Shown piece after piece: positions 1 through 11,116 of a DNA stretch of 64,000 bases. The notes beneath the pieces were generated by a model. That model was given only the letters and a program-made list of their open reading frames with translations. It did not search any database and was not told the origin of the DNA. Origin of the DNA: Nematostella vectensis. Taxonomy: Eukaryota > Cnidaria > Anthozoa > Actiniaria > Edwardsiidae. How positions within the stretch are numbered: position 1 is the stretch's first letter; the number at the start of each line of letters is the position of its first letter. Both the position numbers and the translations under genes were made by a program. The DNA lies in the NCBI RefSeq assembly GCF_932526225.1, contig NC_064037.1, positions 8,910,203-8,974,202 on the forward strand. Direction: 5' to 3'.

Positions 1-13
1 ATCTGCGTGCTGG
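1..13 (+). other. Possible exon end with splice donor at the window edge
   Basis: The first bases run into G|GTAAGT, a near-consensus donor with GT at 14-15. It could be the end of an exon of a gene to the left, or a non-coding first exon of the Ig gene at 2.0 kb. Thirteen bases are too few to tell; a chance match is possible. Confidence 0.25.
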
Positions 14-59
14 GTAAGTTCACTGTGCAGTAAACGCCGCTCATTTTAGTAGATGTTAG

Positions 60-290
60 AATGAAATTTTCGATGTTATTAGTGCAAATAAGGGTTTTTT
101 TTCGGTTTCAAGTCACAAAACAGCAGCAAACAACAAGATGTGAATGCCAAAGCGCGGAGGTGGGTGAGTAAAAATGCTCACGCGCAGTGGTGGGGTGGTG
201 GTTACTAAAAATAGCCAGATTCGGAATCGACATGGCGCGCGGGTAATACCAAAGTGTCGCTCTCTTATCTTATGCTCTCTTGCTGCTACG
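60..290 (+). repeat. Arm of a dispersed inverted-repeat element (copy 1)
   Basis: This stretch is nearly the same as 54780-54968 and, reversed, as 53998-54112. Shared blocks include AGCCAGATTCGGAATCGACA and the end CTCTCTTATCTTATGCTCTC. At 54 kb the same sequence forms the two arms of one element. Here only one arm is seen, so the rest would lie left of the window or is lost. Confidence 0.7.
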
Positions 291-297
291 GAACTAC

Positions 298-786
298 ACA
301 CGAACCTGGATTTTACGATACTGGATTAAACAATAACCTCGATTTTACTATGGCGTTCCTTTCTCCCGGCGGAGATACAGAAAATTGTATAAGAAATTAC
401 CTCGGTCTTACGATATTGGATCGATTTTACGATCGTTCTCCCAAGCGTAACATTTACCTCGATACAACGATATTATTGATTCTGTCTATGAATAAAGAAA
501 GAAAGCCTGAAGACACCACATACGTACAGTACAGCTATACCTTTTTTTTTTCACTTGACAGATCTATTTAAACACAACAGTCTCACAGAAAGTAACTGTG
601 AAGTCTTACCAAGAGTACAATTATCATTTTGTAAAAGTTGATTATTAACACAACCTCGCTACAACGATATTTTCAATAGATTTTCCTTTATATCATAAAA
701 TCGAGGACCTTTTTGCAACGATACCTCGATTTTACGAAAAAAATTTTTTCTCCCGAGGCATATCGTAAAATCCAGGTTCCACTGTA
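298..786. mobile_element. Non-autonomous Tc1/pogo-like MITE
   Basis: The right end reads TATCGTAAAATCCAGGTTCC followed by ACTG; the left end near 302 carries the reverse complement GAACCTGGATTTTACGATA. The termini begin CAGTGGAACC, as in many animal pogo/Tc1-like elements. Internal copies of CCTCGATTTTACGA near both ends look like subterminal repeats. The short open frames crossing it have no protein features. The left terminus is worn, so the boundary is approximate. From 790 to 1990 I see only AT-rich DNA. Confidence 0.6.
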
Positions 787-1996
787 CCATACTGTATCAA
801 ATGGTCGGTCGTCTTGCGCAAGAACGACCTCTTATTCCCAACGGCTATATACGTACTCTGCATTTAGTGTGTGAAAATGAGATGGGCGCATATGTTTTGA
901 AGCTTTGTTATGTCATTTTGATACTTAGAGACGATATAAGAATAAAGAAGACTGAGTAGTTTAATGCTTCAAAACTACTTAAAGTTCTTGTGGCCTTCTA
1001 TATTGAAAGAAGACGAGGAAATCCGCTTTTGACATTAAGAAGTACCTTTTGATTAACTCGCAAAACAGGAAGTGTTTTCGTTTTTCTGTGCTTCGTTGTA
1101 TTTTTCTAATCTAGAGCATATCCATTTTTTAGACTGAAAGATAACAAAGAACTGGTTTTGTTAAAACGAAAAGCCGCTCTCTCAGATCCCCGGAATTGTG
1201 AGCAGCTCAAAAAGAAGGTGATAAAACGGTAAAAGTCACTATAGCCACGTAATCTTTAACAGTAAGGTTTTTTTTTTACTCTTAACAGCAACCTGTATAC
1301 AGCCCTCTGTAATTTCTTTCTTAAGGAGGTCTGTTTACAGGCTAAACAGTAAGGTATTATAATAAACAGGAAAGCAATACTGCATCGTGCTATTTTCCTG
1401 TTCGTGAGGTCTTAATCTCGCTATCTTATAGTCACCTTCAATTAAACAAATCGTGTTTATGTTTTTTTAGAGATCAAAAAAGGTTGATCAAAACTTCTAT
1501 TTGATAAAGGGTTTTGGGACTTTTTAAGACATATTTTGACATGTCGCGTTGACGTTAGCTAGTTTTTTTAGAAAGCAAGTTAGTTTCCTGATAATTCTCA
1601 CACGACCTTTGCCATAGAAAGAAAACTTAGTGAAATAACAAACATTCCTTCTTTTTCAATAAATAATAATTATGATATAATAATGAGCCTGGAGTTGAAG
1701 CGGCGCCAGATCACAAGTGTTGGCGCCAAAGAACACACGGCCAAAATGTCGGCCCAATGTCAAAACGCTGAGTGGGAAGTTGTACCTTTGTTTTGCGATT
1801 CCCTTATCGCTGCAGGTTTCAAAAGGGAGGTGAAAACTATACTTAATTGCACTTGTAGATCGATTATTTGCACCGATAGAGTCCGCCTACGCGTATTTAG
1901 GTCATATAAGGATGTTATGGCCTGACTATCTGATAATTCTTGGGCAAGAAGCTCCGCTACTCAACCGGATATCCCCTTGCACGTCTCAGTTCAAGT

Positions 1997-4900
1997 ATGC
2001 AGACGCTTCTACTTTTTGCGCTTCTAAATTCCATCTCGTCTTCAGGTAACTTTTAACTGTTTTCCTATAAGTTTATATTTAAGCCAACAGCCAAGGGTCG
2101 ACAATACGCTCCCATACTACAAGACAAAGGCATTAAGTCCAATACATTTACTTTATTTCAAAAGGTAGCCTTGACGAGGTTATACAGGCATTTCGAACCT
2201 GGGCTATCTATGATTTTTCTGGGGCGAAATGTTCGACCGTTATTTTTTGTTATTGATGATGTAAAGTTCATTCGGTTCTTTTTTTCTATTACAAATCTGT
2301 TCTCCTGATGATCAATTACAGAGCAACAGGCCATAAGAAGCTATGCCATTATCGTTCGAAATCCTTTCGGTTCGACAACAAACCTAAATTCCCTGTCACA
2401 TCATCGCACTTTGTCTTGGTTTACAGCTCATCTCTAGTAGTCTCACGTGTCATACTTGAGAAAGATTTGTTTGTAGCAAATTAATTACATTATAGCAAAA
2501 TAACAAGGTTTCAGAAAATAGCATTTCTCTTGGCAAACGTGGAGAAATTTTGGCGATATTTTCGACAGAATTAAGTAAAAAAAAATGCTTAAAACAACAT
2601 TTAAAGGCAAATTAGGTTATGAAATATCCATATAACTATCTATAAAACCTGAACTGGTAAGGTTCTTTAATGTTTAAAGCGCTTTAATAAAAAGCAGGTA
2701 CGTATTTGCAGTTGTGTTGAGTCGATAACTACAAGGAAAATATGAACAAGTCCGAGTTATCAGGAGTTCCAAGTTCTTGTGGGAGATCACAAAACTTATT
2801 TTTCTTATGTTCTCAATGTTCAATGAACACTTTAATAGCAAATAATCAGGTGAGTGATAATAATGGCATGAGAATTGTACAGAACTCGCAAACCCCCCCT
2901 GGCTACAGGCCTGGAGTGATAATAATGGCATGAGAAACTGATTGTACAGAAGTCGCAAAGCAAGATGAAAAAGCTGAAGAGATGAAATTTTGATTTTTAC
3001 TTTAAAAAAGTACGCTGCTTTTGTATCTTCTTTTCTATAGAGACCCAATTGGCTACACATATACACAGCGTATTTTGGTAGGAGTTCAAGTGTACCACGA
3101 TGAAGGGAGGGGGGGGGGGGGGGGTAATTAAAGAGGAGACTCCCAGGCCCCCTATATGCGCGAAATACAGATTCACATTCGAAAATGTCCGTATTAACAG
3201 ACACGTACACGCACACACTTCAGGGTAATGACTTACTGGTACATACCGATAAGTTACATGCGTTACTAGAAGCCTTTAGTTACTGGTATTAGAAGCCTCT
3301 AAAAAGACTAGAACATGTATCACACGTAATATTTAAAACGCCAACATTGTTTTAGTTAATAATTGAATGTCAGCGTACCAGAGTTTAAAAGTTGTTTGAA
3401 TGAATAGCAATGGCGCATGCGTTTACCCAGGATTGGCTGAGTAGGGGTGCATAGTCTTAGTTATCATATGGAAAAAGCATAGTATTTAAAGATTCCATAA
3501 TAAGAAATGGCCCACTTTTTGGCCGCCAAGGGGGGCGCACCCTGCGCATCCCCCTGTGTACGCGCCTGCACCTCTGACAGTGCACTGAACACTCACGCAA
3601 ATCCCCTTAATATTGGAACAACAACAACAGCATATGTTTATTATTTGTGTCATAAACTTTTATCTTGAAAAGTATTTTGATAGAAATAGAGCGCGTTGAA
3701 TTATGCCCCTAAGCCCCTCCCCTTAAAAATAATTTTGCTTGCAATATTCAGCTTCATGGTAGCCGCATGTTCACTTTGTTGCCCGTGAAATAAGTTCTAG
3801 TAGTAATTAAAAGGAAATGCAAGGAGATGCCTTTCGCCCTCACGCGTGCCAAAAGGAGTTTCTCAGCACGAAATCTACATGCTGAGATCTTTTTAAGACG
3901 CATCGAATTTTTTACCGGAAAGGGTTAATGAGTTTATATCTATTTCATAGGCGCGACAAGAAATGCGGTTTGCAGTACTGCAAAGAATGGTCGAGTGTCA
4001 AAAATTACTAAAAATGCTGGAGAATCAATTTATCTCAAATGCATCTCATCCCAAGACTTGGCCTCAAGAATACGCTGGAAAAAAGGAACCGAAGTGATCA
4101 AGGAAGCTCGGAAAGCATCCTTTTTAGATCTAAGGCTAGAGAAACTAACAGTTGAAGCCGCGGGGGCGTATCGGTGTGATGTGGTGAGCGGGCGTCCTCG
4201 CGAGAGATGCAGCGTACATTTGCAAGTCAACGGTAGGGAGCTAATCAAAACACAACGACGACGGCATGCAGCTTTTGTGCTTGGCTATACCGTTTTCACC
4301 AGATCATAAAACTTGTAGTTTTATGTCGTTGTTTGGAGTTGAGTCTTTTTCAGAGGGAATTTCACGTCTTTAGTCAGGTTATCCTTGGCCGCCGCCGCCG
4401 TCGTAGTCAGGGAGAATGTGTACTCCCGTGGGAAATTAGTGATTAAAGCAAACCACTCGGCTAGTTGTGTTCAGAGGACCTCAAATAACAAGAAAAGTGA
4501 TGTTGCCAAGCATGCATCCTGTCAGGTGCCGTTTAATGGGGTTTTTAAGAAATGACGTTTCCCCTCTAGCAATCACATATAAGACTACCTAAACGTCACG
4601 TGACTAGCACAGCATGGGAGGCTGAATTTTTAAAAATCATTTTTTAACAATAAATAATTAATTAGTATAGCTAATTATTAGCTATTAATTAATTTAGCTA
4701 AAGCTTCGTTTTAAACATTTTTTAAGATGAAAAGGCTAGATTAGAGTACCAGTAATGATTTATTGCTGCTTTTGTAAGAGAGGTGCTAGGACGGGCAATT
4801 ATTAAGTATTTTGTCAGAAAAACCACAGGGAACCCAACTCAGAAAAGGGTCATGTGTTTTTTTTCTTTTTTTCCACTCTATCTTTTGAAAAACTTTTAAG

Positions 4901-7900
4901 TAATTCATGTTTTATGACATGTCTGGTGTAACACTTTCTTATCAAAATGATACTGTCGTATTTGTATAAGGCAAGCCTGTGAACAGTCTCCTCTATTCTT
5001 GCAGTGATGCCTTACTCTCTATGATTGCTACCAAACATTGGGTGTTCAAAGTAACTATGTATATCTGAGCGGTCATCTTCACAGTCATGTCATCTCTTGT
5101 CATGTTTTCACATTCCTCCCCATCGTCACAGCAACTGCAGAGATCTGTGCAGCCACCAGCACAGCAATATGTCCTTTGCGCACCCGCACCTGAATAGATG
5201 GATCATGGCATCTGGTGCAGGTGATAGATCTTTCATCACAGGGCCCCAGATCTTCTCGGCGTCTTGCCACTTCCGGCCTTATACACTTGGTGATGGCAGC
5301 ACAGTGTTAGCGACTATGTCGTTGTTCCACACCAGCAGTTGGTAGTGTGATCGAAGTACGGCCTGCTTCAAGGCAGTCGATGTGGGGGCAAGCCGTTCCG
5401 ATCTTTCCTGCTTTTTCTTTAATAGCCACCACCTCAGTGCCTTGCACTCACAATTTCCGTATGCGGCAGAAAGAACTGACATACCAGCTTCTCTACTGCG
5501 AGATGTGACAGCGCACTTGTATAGATGCCCGTCCCAAGATTGGAAATCCCGGCAAGCGCCTCCTCACTGGCTTCACAGAATGCTTTCCAGCAGACTCTGA
5601 TAGGGCATGGAAGGCTGGTAGGGCGGCAGTCTAGGCGTGACCAAGAGCGCGGATTATCGGCTGCAGCTAGGTTTGCCGATGGTGCTGGCCCTTACCAGTA
5701 AAAAACATGGTGTTAGTGCAAAGGTCAGGATACCTCCTAAGGGCAAGGATGAACACATCTGTATCAGGAGAGTGGATACGTATCTCAGTTGCACCACAGG
5801 CTGTGACATCGAGTACGTGCAGCATGATCTATCAGCTTCTTCATAGTTGCTGTTGAGGTGTTACATTGACAATCCCATGACACGACAACCCTCTTCCCAT
5901 TCTGTGCGGCTTGTAGATTGCCAAGGCTGTCCCAAAACCATACCAAAACCATGGAGGAAATTTATCATCTCTTTTCTTTTAATAGCCTGATGAGCTGCTA
6001 TGTCAATGGCGAGCTGCTGAGGCATGATTCTTGCGACATGTATTACCTCAGACTTTGTATTCCTCACTTGACGTTCCGTCAGTCAATGACATAGGGATTT
6101 GGGCAAGGCTTAGTGCACGCATGAAACTCCACCGTGATCAAGAGAATCTTGTAAAGTTAGTTTAAACTAACTTATACGAGCTTAAACTTTATTTGATGAT
6201 CCAACGAAAAAAACGGCGCATGCGCACCAGTTTAGTAGAGTCGATGCTCCAAAAATCGCTTTTGGTTGTTCGGACTCCGCGTCACGTGGTCTTCTCATTC
6301 TTGGCGAGGTTTTTTTTTGGCAAGTTAAAGCTATAAATTGTCTAAATTACCTTCGTATAAGTCCCCGCGGCTTTCAAAGCGATTTTTCACTGGTGTGGGA
6401 TCATTTTCACTGCAGTTTTCTAGAGTTACAAAGCAAATTTAGCATGGATATCCATCGATGGGGACTAGCGATGCTGTCAACAAAAACACGAGACGTTTGG
6501 CGTTGCCAAATACTCCCAGAAATTTGTGGCTGCCTGGGGTCAAGTCTCTTCCGATCTGGAGTGTTTATTTGCCCGAGTGAGCTTGTCAAACTAACCCAAC
6601 GCCTATCAAGGCGGGTATACAAATCAACCCAATGCCTATTTACGGCGGGTAGTAAAATCAACACAATGCTTAAGGACTGGTGGCGTATGAGATTTAATTA
6701 TTAGTCCAAACCCCAATGCCTGATGGCTGTATGGCATTGGGTGAAGAAAAAGCCTACAAAATTATACAATGCTATACAAATGCCGTTCAATGCTATTTAA
6801 ATGCCATTCAATGCTATACAAATCTGAAAATCAGCTGACCCAATGCCCAACATGGCGGGAATATAATATTGAGCCCAAGATGGGTGGAGATTTGTTACAA
6901 AGGGCCAGTGAGCCTCATTACAAATTGCCAATTATTGACACCAGTGAAATTACAACTTTGAAAGCTGCTGTGACCTGAGACTCATGTATTTGTCTGCCTG
7001 ATTGTTATGTTCAAAATGCTCAAATAAATACTTGCATGCAAAGTTAATACAGGAGTTCTGTCAGAAAACTTCTGACAGAACTGAAACTAATGCAATCTTT
7101 AAGAAAAAAAGTTGAGAAAAAGATGAAAGTGCTACTGAAAAGAGCTGCTCTCAATTCATCGAGGAAATTGAATGATCTTGCAAACAACTACAAAAATCAT
7201 TTTGTTGTTTTTGAAAATAGAAGTGGTAGTTTTTTCAACCAATTTTATTGTCTGGCTAAAACAATAAATTCATGTATCCGTATGGCAAACTTTTAATACT
7301 CTTACAGAAGTTATGTCCCCGTAGTAATGGCTCTGAATTTCCAAATTGAAGAAGGCATGGATTGCAAAAGCTGTAGCAAGGATATTTTACCCTTCCCAAC
7401 GATACGCTATATAATAAAATAATTGGGAGGAGGGAATGGGAAAAAACCTACCGCTGGTGGTCGACTCGTTTGTCGTAACAAACGCATAGGGACAGCTCGC
7501 TGGAGGAGCCAAAACAATTCAAGCACAACCAATAGAGGAAAGAAATGCGTAGTTTATTAAACACTATCAAGGCATTACACAATACTTTGGAGTAAAATTA
7601 TCCAGAGCCCGTGATCTCACAATCCAACCTCCGAGCACTTCACTATCTTGAAGATACTTCTAGTTGTACTTGATATAAAGAGCGTGCGCATCGCTAGCAT
7701 TGATACCTGTAGACAGCTTTACTATTAACTCCTCATCCCCACTGATCTCGGTAGCTTTACAAATTGCTTGTTCTGCTTCTGTTGTGCTGACAAAGTGACA
7801 AAGTGGAGATTTTCGCGGTAAGTGGGACCCTGCTTGCAGAATAAACATGTTTCCCTGTCTAGTAGCACTGTCTGGGATCTTGTAAACCTCTGGGGTGTTG

Positions 7901-10565
7901 ATCTCGATTTTCTCTAGACTGCACATACAGTCATTAAAACCCTGTTTCTCATTTTTTCATTGAGTTGGGCTCCCTGTGGTTTTTCATACAAAAATACTTA
8001 AATGCCCGTCCTAGCACCTTTCTCTTACAAAAGCAGCAATAAATCATTACTGGTACTCCAATCTCGCTTTTCCATCTTAAAACAAGTGTTTTAAAACGAA
8101 GCTTTAGCTATGATTATTTATTGTAAAAAAATGATGTTTTTAAATAATTCAAACAGCCTCACTTCCATGCTGTGTTAGTCACGTGACTTTTAGGTAGTCT
8201 TATATGTGATTCCCAATATATCCTGCAAGTTTGAAATGATCTGATTAACAAACGTCAAAGATACTCCTGTTTTTATTATAGAGCCTCGTTCCCATGCTGG
8301 AGGAGAAACGTCATTTCTTAAAAAAATCATGCACCTGACAGGTTGCATACTTGGCAACATCACTTTTCTTGTTATTTGAGGTCCCCTGAACACAACTAGC
8401 CTAGTGGTTTGCTTTAATCGCCAATTTCCCACGGGAGCTTTTTTTTTTACATATGCGTAATTAAAGGCTGGTTTCGATACGATCAAAATGATCTAAACAA
8501 GATCGCAGGGTGAGATTTTATATTATCGCTCACGATCGCAGGGTGAATTTCCATATAACCGTACACGGTCACAGGGTGAGTTTCCATATAATAGTACAAG
8601 CTCGAAGGGTGAATTTCCATATAATCGTACAAGATCGAAGGGTGAATTTACATATAATCGTACAAGATCGCAAGGTGAATTTCCATATAATCGTACAAGA
8701 TCGCAGGATGAATTTCCATATAATCGTACAAGATCGCAAGGTGAATTTCCATATAATCGTACAAGATAGCAAGGTGAATTTCCATATAATCGTACAAGAT
8801 CGCAGGGTAAGTTTCCATATAATAGTACAATATCGAAAGGGTGAATTTCCATATAATCGTACAAGATCGCAAGGTGAATTTCCATATAATCGTACAAGAT
8901 CGCAGGATGAATTTCCATATAATCGTACAAGATCGCAGGGGATAATTTTCATATAATCGTACAAGATCGCTTGCTATCGAGTGAACCCTTTCCGTCTCTC
9001 CTGAGTAGCGTGTATGCGTTTTTGCAAGAGGCAAGCACGGGAGGTCCCAAGAATGTGCATGGTATAGATTTACATGACATTCAAAGAGATGTTTTACGAT
9101 ATTAATTAAGGGTAAGAATCAAAATCGACTGTAAACATGTTTTATGGTGAGTTACTGCCAACAGGGCTTCAGGCAAGAACTTTTCTCTACTCGACATTAT
9201 GAATAGAAAATTATCAGTTATCCAGTACCTCTTTTCCTCTCTAACAGGTCCACCCATTATCACTTCACGATCAAATGTACACGAAGCAAAGGTTGGTAGC
9301 GACGTTGCAGTTGCCTGTGTTGCCACAGGGAGCCCAAAGCCTACGGTCGAGTGGTCATCACAACCTCTCCCTCAATGCCGTTCCTTAAGTCGTGCAAAGA
9401 TTGTAAATCAAGGCAGTACTGCTATTTTGACGATCGAGTCAGTAACTAAGGAAGACGAGGGTATCTACTGCTGTGTGGCGCGGAATTCAAATGGTCAAAG
9501 CAAGCCGCATATTGTCATTCTTTCGGTTTCTTGTAAGTAATCGTGTTCTGTGCCTGTCATCGCGTTCTCGCGAAATCGTACACGTGCGTGCGCTCCAGTT
9601 TTCCCGCCTTTTTGCCAACGCGATATTACTTGTGAATTGGGTTCACTGTGGTGCAGGGGTATAACACTGATAACCCTAAACGTTTCATTAGATAAGAATA
9701 AATGAATTCGATACATTTAGAGTGAGCGGGTGTGGGGGATGGGGGTGAGCATTCAAAGATAACATATGCCGCTCAAATCCGCAAACATATTTTTGTTTTA
9801 GATCACAAAAGAATTCTACCTCCGCATGTTTCTCCTTTCTCGCAAGTCGTCGTAAGTACAACTGACAGCACGACTACGCTGATATGCGCAGTAGAGAACG
9901 CACCGCAGAAATACACAACGGTGTTCTGGACGCTCAACAGCAAACAGCTGACCGATGGGGGGCGGTATAAGATGGCGACCACTTTCAGTACCGAGGTGGA
10001 ATATAAACGGCTTCTCTTAGAGAGAGCAACTATGACATTGATTATCAAGCATGTGACTACTCAAGACAGTGGCGAGTATCAATGTGGCGTTGTCACGCAT
10101 ATAGGGAGCGGTCACGCGGAAATTCAGCTTGTCACGAAAGGTAACGCAATAGCCGCACGTGGAATTTTCGCGTCCCACCACATAATTGCAAAACAAACAA
10201 ACAGCTCCAATCATCATCAATGGGTAAATCGGGTTCAGGGATTCGCCTTGATTTGGGCAATCGGAGAAAAGGATTTTAGCTTCCAGGGAAGTGTGGTCAA
10301 CCGCAATCGGGAACTTAGCAAACTCAGCTAGCCTTTCCAGCGGCTTTTTTTGTACCCCCACCCATCCCCATTGCAGTATAGCTTAAAGCGATTAGAGGTA
10401 ACACCGAAAGACGAGGGTTTTGCAGTCCCCCAATCTTCAGTGCCTGGAGTAAGGATATCTTTCTATTCAGATCATGAAACTGAATCCCCTGAGCCTCTAA
10501 GGCGCTCCCCACGTACAAAGCCATTTAGTAAAAACAGGTTTCTGTTTTTTTTTTCAGATGCATAA
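1997..10565 (+). CDS. Secreted protein with three immunoglobulin domains (five coding exons)
   Basis: Exons: 1997-2045, 3951-4232, 9248-9532, 9802-10140, 10558-10565; 963 nt, 320 residues. Exon 1 encodes a signal peptide (starts MQTLLLFALL). Exons 2-4 each encode one Ig domain with the Cys-Trp-Cys core: LKC..IRW..YRC (about 17-111), VAC..VEW..YCC (111-206), LIC..VFW..YQC (206-319). Every intron is phase 1, the usual one-domain-per-exon Ig layout, and all lengths close. The last exon follows a strong pyrimidine tract and adds only Asp-Ala-stop, so no membrane segment is predicted: a secreted recognition or adhesion protein. Ligand unknown. An alternative tail in another frame at 10392-10565, or missed exons in the 5 kb intron 2, cannot be excluded. 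AATAAA lies at 10636 and 10736. Confidence 0.72.
2852..2960 (+). repeat. Short direct duplication in Ig-gene intron 1
   Basis: A unit of about 42-47 bp beginning GAGTGATAATAATGGCATGA occurs at 2852-2893 and again at 2914-2960, separated by a C-rich stretch. The rest of intron 1 (2046-3950) holds a G run at 3109-3124 and a dispersed repeat at 3430-3560. Confidence 0.75.
3109..3124 (+). repeat. Poly-G run (16 G)
   Basis: Uninterrupted run of 16 G in Ig-gene intron 1. Similar G or C runs occur at 36000-36019, 40839-40855, 59561-59574 and 59994-60008. Confidence 0.9.
3430..3560 (+). repeat. Dispersed repeat shared with 59455-59580
   Basis: Contains CCAGGATTGG and GAAAAAGCATAGTAT in the same order and orientation as 59466-59535. 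The following GGGGGGCGCACCC block resembles, reversed, 61220-61270. It looks like two worn copies of one interspersed family; the class is unknown. Confidence 0.5.
5080..6067 (-). pseudogene. Decayed C-terminal part of a transposon-encoded protein
   Basis: Read on the minus strand with frame changes, the region gives pieces of one protein in order: an N-terminal piece with AIKRKEMINFLHGFGM, then a TDVFILALRRYPDL-like piece, a CWKAFCEASEEALAGISNLG piece, an LRWWLLKKKQERSERL piece, and a cysteine-rich tail (CGCAKDICC..C..LCSCCDDGEECEN). I recall this arrangement from a repetitive protein family common in coral and other marine animal genomes, probably transposon-encoded; I cannot name the superfamily. 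Several frameshifts and stops mean it is not functional. It lies between the arms of the 4423-8437 element, which supports a transposon origin. Confidence 0.65.
6590..6860 (+). repeat. Short tandem repeats inside the 4 kb transposon
   Basis: Two degenerate sets: units near 34 bp at 6595-6670 (CCCAA(C/T)GCCTAT...GGCGGGTA...AAATCAA) and units near 21 bp at 6767-6830 (CAATGCTATACAAATGCC and variants). All share a CAATGC core. Confidence 0.6.
7054..7082. repeat. Perfect 13 bp hairpin
   Basis: AGTTCTGTCAGAA, then a 3-base loop AAC, then TTCTGACAGAACT: a perfect 13 bp stem. It lies inside the 4 kb transposon. Role unknown. Confidence 0.85.
7660..7926 (-). pseudogene. Probable N-terminal exon of the 4 kb transposon's protein
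   Basis: An 88-codon open frame. It ends with GDEELIVKLSTGINASDAHA and a YIKYN terminus, a pattern like the (L/K)LS-GD-A-(D/E)AKYH motif I recall near the N terminus of the same repetitive cnidarian protein family as the 5080-6067 remnant. It lies just inside the right arm and upstream of that remnant on the same strand. The segment between them is not recognisably coding, so the gene appears internally decayed. Function unknown. Confidence 0.45.
8505..8968 (+). repeat. 33 bp minisatellite, about 14 copies
   Basis: The unit contains GATCGCAGGGTGAATTTCC and ATATAATCGTACAA with point variants. Because 33 is a multiple of three, several frames stay open on both strands; the repetitive peptides they would encode are artefacts. 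It lies in intron 2 of the Ig gene, just outside the right arm of the 4 kb transposon. Confidence 0.95.
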
Positions 10566-10635
10566 GGACGTTCGTTGGAGCATGATGGCGTACACTCACA
10601 CATACATGATGACACAAACTCGTTATGCACATGAT

Positions 10636-10741
10636 AATAAAGCTTTGGTATCTGTTCTATGCGTCAATTTACGGGAAGAACTCCTTGGGGTGGTAAATGA
10701 GGGGTGGCTTGTTGGGGCAGGGCAGGGGGGCAGACAATAAA
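10636..10741 (+). terminator. PolyA signals of the Ig gene
   Basis: AATAAA at 10636-10641 and 10736-10741, 71 and 171 bases after the stop. The second is about 25-30 bp from the opposing SMYD4 signal. Confidence 0.55.
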
Positions 10742-10765
10742 AAAAATCCAAATTATTAGACGATT

Positions 10766-10771
10766 TTTATT
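10766..10771 (-). terminator. PolyA signal of the SMYD4-like gene
   Basis: AATAAA on the minus strand about 346 bases past the SMYD4 stop. With the plus-strand signal at 10736 it implies abutting or overlapping 3' ends. Confidence 0.5.
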
Positions 10772-11116
10772 CCCTCGTAACGGGATAATTAGCTAAGTTC
10801 TCACTTTGAGAAAATATTGCTACTGTACAGAAAGCTACAAATATAATCTTAACATTGTATACTATATAATATCTTCTTTGCTATAGTATACTCTACAAAC
10901 TTCACTCCTTATGCTTATTTTTTCATACGAACAATACCAATACCAAGCAGTCATAGCTGAACTTGCTTGATTAACTTGGTAAACCATTCGACATGGTTAC
11001 AATCTTCAAATGACACCTCGCTTTTAACTCTCATTGCTTAGACTGAACAATGCTGAACACAGCTCATGTCCAGACGGTTTAGACCGTAGCAGGTTGCTAG
11101 GAGACTACCAGCTTTG

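Larger units (their letters stand above)
4423..8437 (-). mobile_element. 4 kb DNA transposon with about 420-480 bp terminal inverted repeats
   Basis: The arm 4423-4842 is the reverse complement of 7960-8437: both outer ends carry CTCCCGTGGGAAATT and both inner ends carry CCACAGGG(A/C)..CCCAACTCA. The right arm has an extra block of about 90 bp near 8210-8298. Between the arms lie minus-strand remnants of a transposon protein (7926-7660 and 6067-5080), short tandem repeats (6590-6860) and a hairpin (7054-7082). The element sits antisense in intron 2 of the Ig gene. No clear target-site duplication is visible. Confidence 0.8.

Noticed and set aside
2674-3218. Minus-strand frame of 180 codons with a poly-Pro run
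   Set aside because: It crosses a poly-G tract inside an Ig-gene intron and has no domain or splice support.
8510-9034. Several frames of 128-148 codons on both strands
   Set aside because: They are products of the 33 bp minisatellite.
10350-10565. 71-codon frame as a cytoplasmic tail of the Ig protein
   Set aside because: It has no preceding membrane segment and a poor acceptor; the acceptor at 10558 is much stronger. Kept only as an alternative.
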